Part shown: positions 8,809 through 17,742 of the stretch, piece by piece | Layout of the letters: each line of letters starts with the position of its first letter | Position numbering within the stretch: position 1 is the stretch's first letter | Assembly: GCA_005765155.1 (NCBI GenBank) | Contig: VCCP01000005.1 | Span: 3,534,001-3,598,000, forward strand | Source: Zelopaecilomyces penicillatus | Taxonomy: Eukaryota > Ascomycota > Sordariomycetes > Hypocreales > Pseudodiploosporaceae | Reading direction: 5' to 3' | DNA: 64,000 nt | Translations under genes and position numbers: made by a program | Notes under the pieces: model-generated | Database searches by the model: none | Told to the model about the DNA's origin: nothing | The model's input: the letters and a program-made list of their open reading frames with translations, nothing else

Positions 8809-11445
8809 TTACTTCTTATGGCGTGGACCTTTTTGTGATGCCTCATCCCGAAGTTGGTCAAGTGCAGTCTCATACTCCTCAACCCGGCCTTCGCTCATCT
8901 CCTCAATCATGATCCGCTCAATCTTCTGCGCTCTCCTGATACCCGCTCCCTTTCCAATCTGTCCCCAGAACCAACCACTCTCGCCGTCCGCAACAAGATT
9001 CCACGCACATCCTGACCGTCCAGCACGAGCCGTACGACCCACTCGGTGAACATAGATGGGAACGCTTGCTGGCAGATCGTAATTGATGACGTGGTTGAGT
9101 GTGGGGATGTCGATTCCGCGACCAACAATGTCGGAGGCGATGAGGAGGCGGACAGACGACGAAGGCGATGTGAAGGCCCGCAGCGTCTTGCGGAGGATGC
9201 TTCTTGATGTGGTGGATGTGAGTGTGCTGACATGAGTGGCGAGGGATTTGTCCAGCAAGGTGAGGAGCCGTGACAAGCGCAGCGCTGACTCATTCGACTT
9301 GGTAAATATGAGGGCTTTGGGAATTTGAAATTGGCGGGATTTGTGTGGTTTAGGGGAGCGTTCTGAATCCGAGCTCGTGTCTGAATCTGAACTGGTGTCA
9401 GAGTCTGAATCTGAATCTTCGTCCGAACTTGTGTCTGAACTGGTATCTGAAGTCGTATCTGAATCATCATCTGACTCTGAACTTGAATCCGTAGCTTTCG
9501 AATCCACTACCTGCTCTGCCGGTTCATCCTCGCCAAGCTTCAATGCACTAGATCTCATATGCGCACTCCAAAGAAGATCAAGGAGATAGAGCGGCTTGTA
9601 GTTAGCATTGTGAACTCGAACGGCAAACTCCCGTAGCGAATCAGGCAGCGAGTGCTGCGAAATCTCAGCATCTCCCTCGTGCTCCAAGACGATGAGTTGT
9701 GGCCTTCGCAGTGCCAGCTGATTCAACAAGCTCAAGTCTCGTGTGAGCGTGGCACTAAGAATGACCTTGCGAACACCTGAGTAGGCCATGTCCGGGAAAT
9801 CCCGTGCACCAAACCTGTTGATCTTGAACTTTTGCATAACCACATCCAGCCAGCCCTGGTAGCTCTGGGCTAACAGTTTATCTGCCTCATCGACGACTAG
9901 CCACCGGACGTAGTCCAGCGTGAGCCCAGCCGTCTGTTCAATGTGCTCGACCAGCCGACCAGGTGTGCAGATGAGAACGTCCACCTTGGAATAGAAGTCA
10001 AGAACCTGGCCATGCCACGGACCAATGCGGTAATGCTTCTTTTCCGTTATAGATCCATCCAACAGCTTTTCGATGCCTGCAGCCTCACCCACTTCCTCCT
10101 CATCCGTTCCCAGTTTCGCAGTTTCTTCTAGCTTCGCGTAGGTTTCGGGATCATACCGGCTTTCGCTGCCAAGAAGTGTCTGTTGTTCTGATGTAATTGA
10201 TTGACTGCCAATCGCGACGCCGATACGGACTCTTTTGCGGTCCTCGCCTTCATAAGACCTAGCGCAAAGCTCAAAGACTTCCTGAGCTTGCTTCACCAAC
10301 TCACGAGTAGGTAGAACAACCAGCGCCCTTAATCGTGTGATGTGCCCATTGCTCAAATCCCTAACAATAGGTAACGCATATGCAAGCGTCTTTCCAGATC
10401 CTGTCGCCGCAGATATTAAAAGATCACCTGGTTGTCGCTTGCTCGTCGGGAGCAGTAGCGGGATACCTGCTGTTTGCACGGCGAAAGCTTCGGGATAGCC
10501 CTTCTCTTTTAGGGTCTGAGCTGCTTTGGGAATAATACCGAGCTCTTCAAACGACGCGCGGGTTTTCTGGGATACTCGAATCGGCGCCGACAGCCAGGAT
10601 GGTAATATGTCGTATGTGGGTTTTGATGTGTCTTCTGGAGCTGGAGCTGGTTGTGGAAGCGGTTCCAAACCATGCAGCTCAACTTCTTCCTCCACTTCTT
10701 CCTCAGCAGCATCTTGGTTTTGAGCAGCAGCTTTGCTGGCAAGTTTGAGAGATTTAGCTTTTCGTTCAAGAACGGCTTTATGTCGTTGATCATCTTCTTC
10801 TTCTTCTTCCGCCTTCTCATTATTTTGTGGAGCATCGCTTGGCTTCTTCTTTTTCTCCTTCTTTTCCTTCCTTCTCTTTTTCTCCTCCAAAAGCTCAGAA
10901 TCCACTTTGATAGCAGGGGTGTCGCCATCCGGCATTTGGGTATCATCTTCATCGTGTGGAGCGGTTTTCAGTATGGCTTCGTCTAATGCAGATGGTTCAG
11001 GCACCACCTCTTCTGAGGTCTCATCCTTGCTTGCATTTTTGTTTTTGTCCTTCTTATCCTTCTTGCTTTTTTTCGGCCCAGCATCCTGCTCTTCTTTCTC
11101 TTGCTTTGGCAAAACTGCCTTCTTGGACTTTTTATTTCGAGACTCCGCTGGCTCCTCCAGAGTATCCAGCTTCCTCTTGGGCTTGGGCGGGCTCGGCTCT
11201 TCGTCAAAGTACTGAATCGTGGCAGTCTCGGGCTTTTGCTCAGGCTTTTGCTCAAGGGTTGGCTTCGCTCCAGGTATATAACGGGAATATCCGAAAGCTT
11301 CGCCAGGCGCTACCTGCGTAATCGGTGCAGGCGTAGGCGCAAGCGGAGCTGGCGCATGTGTAGCAGCCCTCTCCGGGACGGGGATGGCATTTGCGGAGGT
11401 TGATGCCTTCTGGCCCTTTGACGGAGGAATATATCTGGCATACAT
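8809..11445 (-). CDS. dbp6: DEAD-box ATP-dependent RNA helicase DBP6
   Basis: Nucleolar helicase of early 60S ribosomal subunit assembly; one exon, 878 aa. The first 270 residues are a lysine- and glutamate-rich tail with several nuclear-localisation-like KKxKK runs. Helicase motifs follow in order: AATGSGKT (346-353), PTREL (379-383), TPGR (494-497), DEAD (519-522), SAT (564-566), GRGIDIP (775-781) and HRVGRTARAGR (800-810). The order, the PSWL before the Q-motif region and the ALRRPQLIVLE segment after SAT fit Dbp6 rather than other DEAD-box proteins. A Ser/Asp/Thr-rich acidic run (about 653-697) is inserted in the second RecA-like lobe. The start ATG gives a MYARYIPP opening that recurs later in the tail (FGYSRYIPG). 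It shares a 472-base promoter with the divergent Gpi3 gene. Confidence 0.92.
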   Translation of the reverse strand: MYARYIPPSKGQKASTSANAIPVPERAATHAPAPLAPTPAPITQVAPGEAFGYSRYIPGAKPTLEQKPEQKPETATIQYFDEEPSPPKPKRKLDTLEEPAESRNKKSKKAVLPKQEKEEQDAGPKKSKKDKKDKNKNASKDETSEEVVPEPSALDEAILKTAPHDEDDTQMPDGDTPAIKVDSELLEEKKRRKEKKEKKKKPSDAPQNNEKAEEEEEDDQRHKAVLERKAKSLKLASKAAAQNQDAAEEEVEEEVELHGLEPLPQPAPAPEDTSKPTYDILPSWLSAPIRVSQKTRASFEELGIIPKAAQTLKEKGYPEAFAVQTAGIPLLLPTSKRQPGDLLISAATGSGKTLAYALPIVRDLSNGHITRLRALVVLPTRELVKQAQEVFELCARSYEGEDRKRVRIGVAIGSQSITSEQQTLLGSESRYDPETYAKLEETAKLGTDEEEVGEAAGIEKLLDGSITEKKHYRIGPWHGQVLDFYSKVDVLICTPGRLVEHIEQTAGLTLDYVRWLVVDEADKLLAQSYQGWLDVVMQKFKINRFGARDFPDMAYSGVRKVILSATLTRDLSLLNQLALRRPQLIVLEHEGDAEISQHSLPDSLREFAVRVHNANYKPLYLLDLLWSAHMRSSALKLGEDEPAEQVVDSKATDSSSESDDDSDTTSDTSSDTSSDEDSDSDSDTSSDSDTSSDSERSPKPHKSRQFQIPKALIFTKSNESALRLSRLLTLLDKSLATHVSTLTSTTSRSILRKTLRAFTSPSSSVRLLIASDIVGRGIDIPTLNHVINYDLPASVPIYVHRVGRTARAGRSGCAWNLVADGESGWFWGQIGKGAGIRRAQKIERIMIEEMSEGRVEEYETALDQLRDEASQKGPRHKK

Positions 11446-11917
11446 TCTTCCAGCTCAATTGATCCCCGTACAGTTGAAAAAAGCGGCCCCCCAAAAGTCT
11501 CCAAACTATTTGGACAATTGCAGGTGCATGCGAGCTACAGAGTAATTGTTAGTGTAGTAAATAGTTACCAAAAATTTGGCGCGGCGCCCGCTATCGCAAT
11601 TCTGCCCGGACATACCGCCGACCTTATCAGCCCGAATTGGGTGGGCCCCTTTGAGGGTGGGGGTTACGCCATGTTAAACACATCCCCTAAAACGCCAATG
11701 ACTTGCGTAATCGAACCGATAGGGTCGCTTGGTGCTGATTCTCTGAGACTTACATGAACGCACGTTGGTTCAAAGAGCTCTCAAGTATGGATTGATATGA
11801 GTGGTTGTTGGAAGACAATCAAGAAGGAAGCAAAAGAGATTTTGAATCTTCAGCTATGTCGACATCGGCCTCAATCTCACTCATGAAGTCCACCCCATCT
11901 CTCATACCACCGCCAAG
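11446..11917. promoter_or_regulatory. Shared divergent promoter of the DBP6 helicase and Gpi3 genes
   Basis: 472 bases separate two start codons that point outward, so both promoters must lie here or in the transcribed leaders. No convincing TATA box was seen on either side. The Gpi3-proximal end contains an upstream ORF. Confidence 0.6.
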
Positions 11918-11921
11918 ATGA
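11856..11921 (+). promoter_or_regulatory. Upstream ORF overlapping the Gpi3 start codon (ATGA)
   Basis: An ATG at 11856 opens a 21-codon frame whose TGA (11919-11921) overlaps the Gpi3 ATG (11918-11920) in the arrangement ATGA. The uORF holds a second in-frame ATG at 11883. If the transcript starts upstream of 11856, Gpi3 translation would depend on leaky scanning or on termination-reinitiation. The mRNA start is not known from sequence. Confidence 0.55.
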
Positions 11922-13489
11922 CACGACGAACGTACAACATCGCCATGGTTAGCGATTTCTTCTTTCCACAACCTGGAGGCGTCGAATCACATATCTACCA
12001 ACTCTCAAGTAAGCTCATAGACCGCGGCCACAAAGTCATTATCATCACGCATTGCCACGACGATCGCAAGGGCATTCGCTATCTTAATAACGGACTCAAA
12101 GTCTACCACATCCCTTTCTTTGTCATTTACCGCCAGGCTACCTTTCCCACCGTCTTCTCCCTCTTTCCGGCGCTGCGTAACATCTGCATCCGTGAGCGAA
12201 TTGAGATCGTTCATGGGCATGGCAGTCTTAGCAGTCTCTGCCACGAGGGCATCTTGCATGCAAGAACCATGGGACTGAGGACTGTCTTTACGGATCATTC
12301 GCTCTTTGGTTTTGCAGACGCAGCAAGTATATTAACAAATAAGCTGCTTAAATTCATTTTGAGCGATGTTGACCATAGCATCTGTGTGAGCCACACATGG
12401 TGAGTGTACCACCAAAAGCTATAATATAGACATGCATTATAACGATCTAACATTGGACTTTCATATAGCAAAGAGAACACTGTCTTACGTGCGTCTCTCG
12501 ATCCTCTAATGGTTTCCGTCATACCAAACGCTGTGGTAGGCGAGAACTTTAGGCCACGAGATTACCCAATGTCACCGGGGCAGGGCGGCTTCGGCCCTGA
12601 ACCCTCTCCTCGTCGCTTCGGCCCTCAGGATATGATTACGATTGTGGTCATATCTCGTCTCTTTTATAATAAAGGCACAGACTTACTCACTGCAACTATT
12701 CCTCGCATCTTGGAGAACCATCCCAATACTCGCTTTATTATTGCTGGCTCCGGTCCCAAGTCCATCGATTTAGAACAGATGATTGAGACCAATGTCCTAC
12801 AGGACCGTGTGGAGATGCTTGGATCTATCCGCCACGAGGATGTCCGGGATGTCATGACACGTGGTGATATCTACCTTCATCCTTCACTGACCGAGGCATT
12901 CGGTACCGTCATTGTGGAAGCTGCCAGCTGTGGTCTTTATGTTGTGTGTACCCAAGTCGGAGGCATTCCCGAAGTTCTCCCCTCGCATATGACCACATTC
13001 GCCAAGCCTGAGGAGGACGACATTGTCTTGGCCACAGGAAAGGCCATCACCGCCATGCGCGCTGGCAAAATTCGAACCGAAAAGTTCCACGACCAGGTCA
13101 AAAAGATGTACTCGTGGTCCAACGTCGCCATGCGCACAGAGCGCGTCTACGATGGCATCTCCGGCACCATTAGCGAGGGCGACTTTTACGGCTTCGACAC
13201 AGGTGGTTACGGCGGCAGCAAGGTTCGTGACTTTGCGCTCATCAACCGTCTGAAGCGCTACTACGGGTGTGGTATTTGGGCTGGCAAGCTATTTTGCTTG
13301 TGCGTTGTCATCGACTACCTCTTCTTCCTTTTCCTCGAGTGGTGGTTTCCCCGAGAGAATATTGATATTTGCCCCGATTGGCCGAGGAAGACACCGGCCG
13401 ATGATGGAACTTACGAATCGAAGAAGCGTGCCGCAAGCAATCGCTCGAATCGTTCGAGCTCATCAATCGGAGCTGCTAAGATAGAATAA
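11918..13489 (+). CDS. gpi3: GPI N-acetylglucosaminyltransferase catalytic subunit (PIG-A/Gpi3/Spt14)
   Basis: Transfers GlcNAc from UDP-GlcNAc to phosphatidylinositol at the cytosolic face of the ER, the first step of GPI-anchor synthesis. Exons 11918-12399 and 12469-13489 (intron GTGAGT to TAG, phase 2) give 500 aa; splicing restores the conserved CVSHTCKENTVLRA block. The N-terminus has MVSDFFFPQPGGVESHIYQL, the PIG-A family opening. The GT4-type EX7E motif is at Glu303 and Glu311 (SLTEAFGTVIVEA), followed by GGIPEVLP. A single C-terminal membrane helix lies at about 434-456 before a basic and Ser-rich tail. The start follows a uORF in an overlapping ATGA. The length is near the fungal norm. 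Its product pathway would serve the GPI-type protein further along the window. Confidence 0.94.
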
Positions 13490-13988
13490 ATGAATATAAG
13501 AAAGATGATCTATTGAGAAGATGTTGAGACCAAAATTAACTGAGACCTGATCCCACCCTGAACATGAGCATATAGCAAGGGAGCGCTTTATAGCTACAAA
13601 TCTGACCAAATGGTTGAAGAGTGTTATAAAAATACTCTGGGCAACATCGTATTAGCTTTCGATATCATTAAAATACCCTTTCAAAGGACAAGTATTGCTA
13701 ATAACACTGCGGGATCACGCGCGATGTTATTGTCTTTTTATTCATGGTTCAATGCGGGGAGTACTGGAAACGGTTTAATTGCAACTTGTCGTATCCGAAC
13801 AGAAAGGCCAAGACTGGAGACTCAGAATGACTAGATGAGTTGAATGATTAAAAGTCGTCAAATAGTTGTTCTAAAAACGCTGGAAACATATCTAAACAAC
13901 AGTCCAAGGTTATATTGAACCCTCAGCTTGTAAACGCTGCCTTCACCACCTTCGCTGCGCCGCCTCCCGTTAACATCGCAGGCTGCTT
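13490..13988. other. Intergenic between convergent genes
   Basis: This is the 3' flank of Gpi3 (plus) and of the bromodomain gene (minus), which converge. It is AT-rich and contains only random short frames. Confidence 0.5.
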
Positions 13989-16856
13989 CTAGCCCCTTGT
14001 GCTAATTCGTCTTCGTTTGACGGTTCCAGTCCCTGAAGGCGTGTCGCCATCTCCTGCTAGCTCATCCTCGTCCTCTGCAGTGTCATCCGCGGGCGTCACC
14101 ACACTACCCTGGCGTGTCGCTGAGAGCGTTGGTGGAATCGCCCGTTCCTTTTCTGCGCTGCGGAGATCTCCAAGCAGCTTCTCAACCTCGAGAAACATAC
14201 ACTGCGCGTTCTTCACAACGCCGTTCTCGTCGAGCCGATAGCCGACAACCTCCTCCTCATCATCCTGAGACCGCTTCATAAACGCTGGACCAGGCCCTCG
14301 GTTGGGATCAGGGTTATACATGATAGCATTACAGAACATGTGCACTAGCTCACGCTCGAGATGGGCGCTGTTGATGATACCTTTAGGTGGGACAAGATCC
14401 TCAGATATCGGCAGCCAAACGCTTGCAGTCCCAGGGTCACCTCCAACGAGATTAGCGGCAGCTTGTACAGCCGCTTTATTACCAGCCTTAATGCCAGCAC
14501 GAATGGACGTTATATCCTGCGGCTGCAAGACTATCTGCCGATAATTTGGCGCATCTCTCTCGCGAAGAGCTGTTGCAAACATGTTGGCATCACGGTGGCT
14601 TGATATCTGATCGAGAGCTGATGAAGACACCTTCGTAAACCCACGAGTCCATAACACGTGGGTCGGAGGGCCTACTATCTCCGGAGTCGCTTGCCTTTTC
14701 CGCTTATGAACACGGGATGATATGCTACTCGGAGTCACCATATGACCCCGGCCATGAACACTCTCATCAGCAGTTGTATCCCCCGTTTCCTCAAGCAATC
14801 TAGGAGTTCCGACTTCTTTCTTCACCTTAGTTGCTGTCAAGGTATGGTCCATGGACAATTCGTCGGTTTGAGAAGTTACCGATTGACTCCTCCTTGTTCC
14901 AGTAGCTGAAGGTGTGGCACTTACTCCACGACTCCTCTGTGCAGTACGAGGCGTTCGACCATGTCCTGTCTTGGCAACAGGGGTGATATCACCCTTTGAA
15001 ATAGGTTTCGGTAGCTGCAACGTCGGTTTGGATTTTGACATAGAGCGTTTGATGGTAGTAGATTGTGGAGGAGGGCTAACCGGTTCGTATGCAGGACTTT
15101 CCGGTTCCGAATCTATTGGACCGGGCGTGGAAGGTGTTGATTGAGAAGCCCATTTAGTGCCAAAACCGCGTTTCAAAGAAACCGGACTTGATGGGGTTGG
15201 GGTTCTTGGTGCTGGGGAAGCAGGACTAAGTCGCCTCAGGGGGCCTGGTGTACTGGCAGACTGTCGAATCATATGCTCCGGAATAGCTGGTCTGGGCGGT
15301 TGGGCAACATAAGGTGAGCTATATGACTTTTCCTTCAGCGAAGCAAGAGGGGCTGGGGAGGCGGAAGGTGATGGACGCCGCGCTTGTTGCTGAGGAATAC
15401 TCTGGGGCCATCTCTGCGGTACAATAGAGCCGGGGGTTGCTTTGCCGGGTGCTGGAGCAGCCGCGGCAATAGGCCGAGGAGTATGCTGAGCTTGTTGCAG
15501 TTGTTGTGCTTGTTGTGATTGAGGCTGATTGGGTTGGATTGGCCTGCCTGGAGGAATGGCGGAGGTTGGTGTTGGTGTTTGAACTTGTGTGGGGAGAGGG
15601 GTACCAGGTTGCAGAGGAGGAACCAACTGTCCAGAAGGTTGAGGTGGAATAACAGCAGGCTTGGAAGGGGGAGGCCGAGCCTGGTGTTGCTGATAAGGCA
15701 CTGGGCCTGCTGTCTGATTAGGATGCTGAGCCTGCTGTCGCTGCTGATGCAACTGCTGCTGTTGAAGCTTCAACTGGTTAGCACTAGGGGGAACAACAGG
15801 AAGTTGTTGCTGTTGCCCAGCTAGCGGTGCTTGCGCAAACTGTGGAGGCTGATAAGGCTTTTCCCATTTCAAAGTGCCTGCAGGTGGAGTGGCAGCTTGA
15901 GCAGGCCCGGTTGGGGATGGATCCTTGACATTCACTGCAACAGCATCTAGACGTGGCGATATTGCAGGTTTTGGAGCTTGTGCCGTGGCTGGGGCCGGAA
16001 CCAAGGCCTGTGTTGGAAGCTGTGTCGAAACCTGTGCTGGAGCCTGTAAAACTCGAGGCGGCGTGGGCGCTGCTGGTGTTGGGGTGCCAGGCACACCAGC
16101 AGGGGCTTGCAGAACAGGAGCTGTCCCATTCAGAGGCTTCGGGGATGGCGAAGGTCGTACAGTAGGCGTGCTGGTCCGTAAAAGGCTCGGTGACGCACCA
16201 GCTGGAGCTGTGATGACTGGCGTTGGAGGCTTTTGAGGCAGAAGAGGTGAGTTTGGAGCAAGTCCTCTTCTGATTCCAGGGGCCAAGCCTTGTAAAGGTC
16301 CTGGTGAATGTAACGAGCCATTTCCTCCGGTTAGCGACTTCGGATCTCTAGGAGCCAGTATCGGGGTGCCGTTCTGGCTTGCTGCTCTAGCAAGTCTCTC
16401 CTTCTCGCTCCGTTCCAGAAGTTGAATCTCCTTTTGCACTGTTGCGAATCGGCGCTCGTCCTCGCGTACCAATATAACCATGTGGTCCCGATAGCGCGCA
16501 TAAAGTCGATCGACTAGAATCGGAATCTTGTCGACATTTTCGTAGACGTCCTTCAGTGTTGGCATCGGTGGGCTCCCGGGCTTCCTCTTACGCGATCCTG
16601 GGGATCCGGATCCATCCCCACCATCAACCCGCTCTGCTTCGCTCCACAACTCATCGCGCAGCAACAGCAGAAACAGCTGCTGCAGCGCATCCGGGCTCAG
16701 ACGCGCCGGATCGTATGTTTCGCCGCTCTTGATGAGTGCATTGCCCTTGAGAAGCTCCGAGATGCGGCCAAACGCTCCGTTGTCGATCCCGTGGGCCAAA
16801 AGAGACTGGAAAAGAAACAGCGACTCGAGGGGCGTATAAGCAGCCGGATTATTCAT
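13989..16856 (-). CDS. Bromodomain protein, BRD8/Bdc1-like (putative NuA4 subunit)
   Basis: Probable chromatin protein of 955 aa in a single exon. The N-terminus (AYTPLESLFLFQSLLAHGI, then FGRISELL) matches the BRD8/Bdc1 type found in NuA4 histone acetyltransferase complexes. Residues about 110-170 form a charged helical segment ending near RFATVQKEIQLLERSEKERLARA. The centre (about 180-600) is low-complexity Pro/Gln/Ala with many QQ runs. A C-terminal bromodomain (about 730-890) includes LWTRGFTKV, the helical core and VHMFCNAIMYNPD, with the conserved Asn of the acetyl-lysine pocket. The tail is acidic and ends in a basic KRRRISTRG. The frame stays open upstream, but the first in-frame ATG is at 16856; starting further upstream would need GTG. 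Two GTCACGTGAT motifs lie upstream. NuA4 membership is inferred from family resemblance. Confidence 0.82.
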   Translation of the reverse strand: MNNPAAYTPLESLFLFQSLLAHGIDNGAFGRISELLKGNALIKSGETYDPARLSPDALQQLFLLLLRDELWSEAERVDGGDGSGSPGSRKRKPGSPPMPTLKDVYENVDKIPILVDRLYARYRDHMVILVREDERRFATVQKEIQLLERSEKERLARAASQNGTPILAPRDPKSLTGGNGSLHSPGPLQGLAPGIRRGLAPNSPLLPQKPPTPVITAPAGASPSLLRTSTPTVRPSPSPKPLNGTAPVLQAPAGVPGTPTPAAPTPPRVLQAPAQVSTQLPTQALVPAPATAQAPKPAISPRLDAVAVNVKDPSPTGPAQAATPPAGTLKWEKPYQPPQFAQAPLAGQQQQLPVVPPSANQLKLQQQQLHQQRQQAQHPNQTAGPVPYQQHQARPPPSKPAVIPPQPSGQLVPPLQPGTPLPTQVQTPTPTSAIPPGRPIQPNQPQSQQAQQLQQAQHTPRPIAAAAPAPGKATPGSIVPQRWPQSIPQQQARRPSPSASPAPLASLKEKSYSSPYVAQPPRPAIPEHMIRQSASTPGPLRRLSPASPAPRTPTPSSPVSLKRGFGTKWASQSTPSTPGPIDSEPESPAYEPVSPPPQSTTIKRSMSKSKPTLQLPKPISKGDITPVAKTGHGRTPRTAQRSRGVSATPSATGTRRSQSVTSQTDELSMDHTLTATKVKKEVGTPRLLEETGDTTADESVHGRGHMVTPSSISSRVHKRKRQATPEIVGPPTHVLWTRGFTKVSSSALDQISSHRDANMFATALRERDAPNYRQIVLQPQDITSIRAGIKAGNKAAVQAAANLVGGDPGTASVWLPISEDLVPPKGIINSAHLERELVHMFCNAIMYNPDPNRGPGPAFMKRSQDDEEEVVGYRLDENGVVKNAQCMFLEVEKLLGDLRSAEKERAIPPTLSATRQGSVVTPADDTAEDEDELAGDGDTPSGTGTVKRRRISTRG

Positions 16857-17152
16857 GCCCCAAGGTCCACCTCGCCAGCGATCGAGGGGGCCTTCGCGCG
16901 TCGCAACAAGATAAATGGGCGCCACGGTCTGTCGGGTGACGCGGGCTAGGGTCAGTCTTCAATATTTACTACGTCATTTATCAAAAAGGGCCGTTTTGGA
17001 CACCTACTGGCAGCCTTTCTCAAGACTCCGGTCCTTCAGACGGTACTTTCGACGCCTTTCATCTGATCAAGGTGGCTATTGAGGCCGTTTCGCGATAGAT
17101 CGTCACCCTCTGAACGTGGTGTTTTTTTCTTTCGCGATTTGGCTGTCCAGAA

Positions 17153-17162
17153 GTCACGTGAT
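17153..17162. promoter_or_regulatory. E-box GTCACGTGAT, copy 1
   Basis: The sequence GTCACGTGAT contains the palindrome TCACGTGA, the core recognised by bHLH factors of the Cbf1/CPF1 class. It lies about 300 bases upstream of the bromodomain gene start codon. Confidence 0.5.
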
Positions 17163-17275
17163 TGTGTAGTAAGGTGCGTCCGTCACAGGCGGGAGATGGA
17201 GGTAGAGAAGATGGAGATTGCGCCTGGTGCAGGCGAAACACGCCGACAAGAACTGAGCTTGGAATTTCTTGGCAA

Positions 17276-17285
17276 GTCACGTGAT
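17276..17285. promoter_or_regulatory. E-box GTCACGTGAT, copy 2
   Basis: An identical ten-base motif 123 bases from the first copy, about 420 bases upstream of the bromodomain gene start codon. Confidence 0.5.
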
Positions 17286-17742
17286 GCCCCTAATCGGCAA
17301 CAACCAAACTTACACAGATGCTCTTGGGGTATCAGTATCAATGTAACCACATATCGTCCTCTTCATTAAGTGAAAATTATGCCACAATCTGACTACGTGT
17401 GCCAGGGTTGGGTTTGTGGGTGTGGTCCGAGGTGTACGCAGTAAATCGAGATCACTGACATAAATGAATAAAGATGTCCAGGAAATATATATTGTATAAG
17501 TATTGTTGGGAGACTGCCCACATCAGGTAAGCCATATAACGCCTGTCCCACTGGTATCATATCAAAAGAATAGCCCCGTAGAGCTCTATCCCACCCCAAA
17601 AAAAGCATTTTCGCAGGCTTCTTTCCCCATTTTTTAGAAATGAAAAGTCCGAAAACGCCATGTCCCAGTCCATGCCGTGCTAGGCAACCATATGCGCTTA
17701 AATGTTGATAATAAAACAAAAGATAATAAAGCAAAGTCGGCG

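Larger units (their letters stand above)
16857..17742. other. Intergenic region: promoter of the bromodomain gene, 3' flank of the WD40 gene
   Basis: The part near 16857-17300 is the presumed bromodomain-gene promoter and contains two GTCACGTGAT motifs. The part near 17400-17742 is the 3' flank of the WD40 gene. An in-frame minus-strand open stretch at 17393-17746 lacks coding character. Confidence 0.5.

Noticed and set aside
9341..9589. Ser/Glu-rich plus-strand frame
   Set aside because: It is the complement of the acidic Ser/Asp run in the DBP6-type helicase.
10509..11255. Lys/Arg-rich minus-strand frames and matching plus-strand frames
   Set aside because: They are alternate frames of the basic N-terminal tail of the helicase.
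16857..16925. Extension of the bromodomain protein upstream of its ATG
   Set aside because: The extra frame would need a GTG start. The ATG at 16856 gives the conserved family N-terminus.
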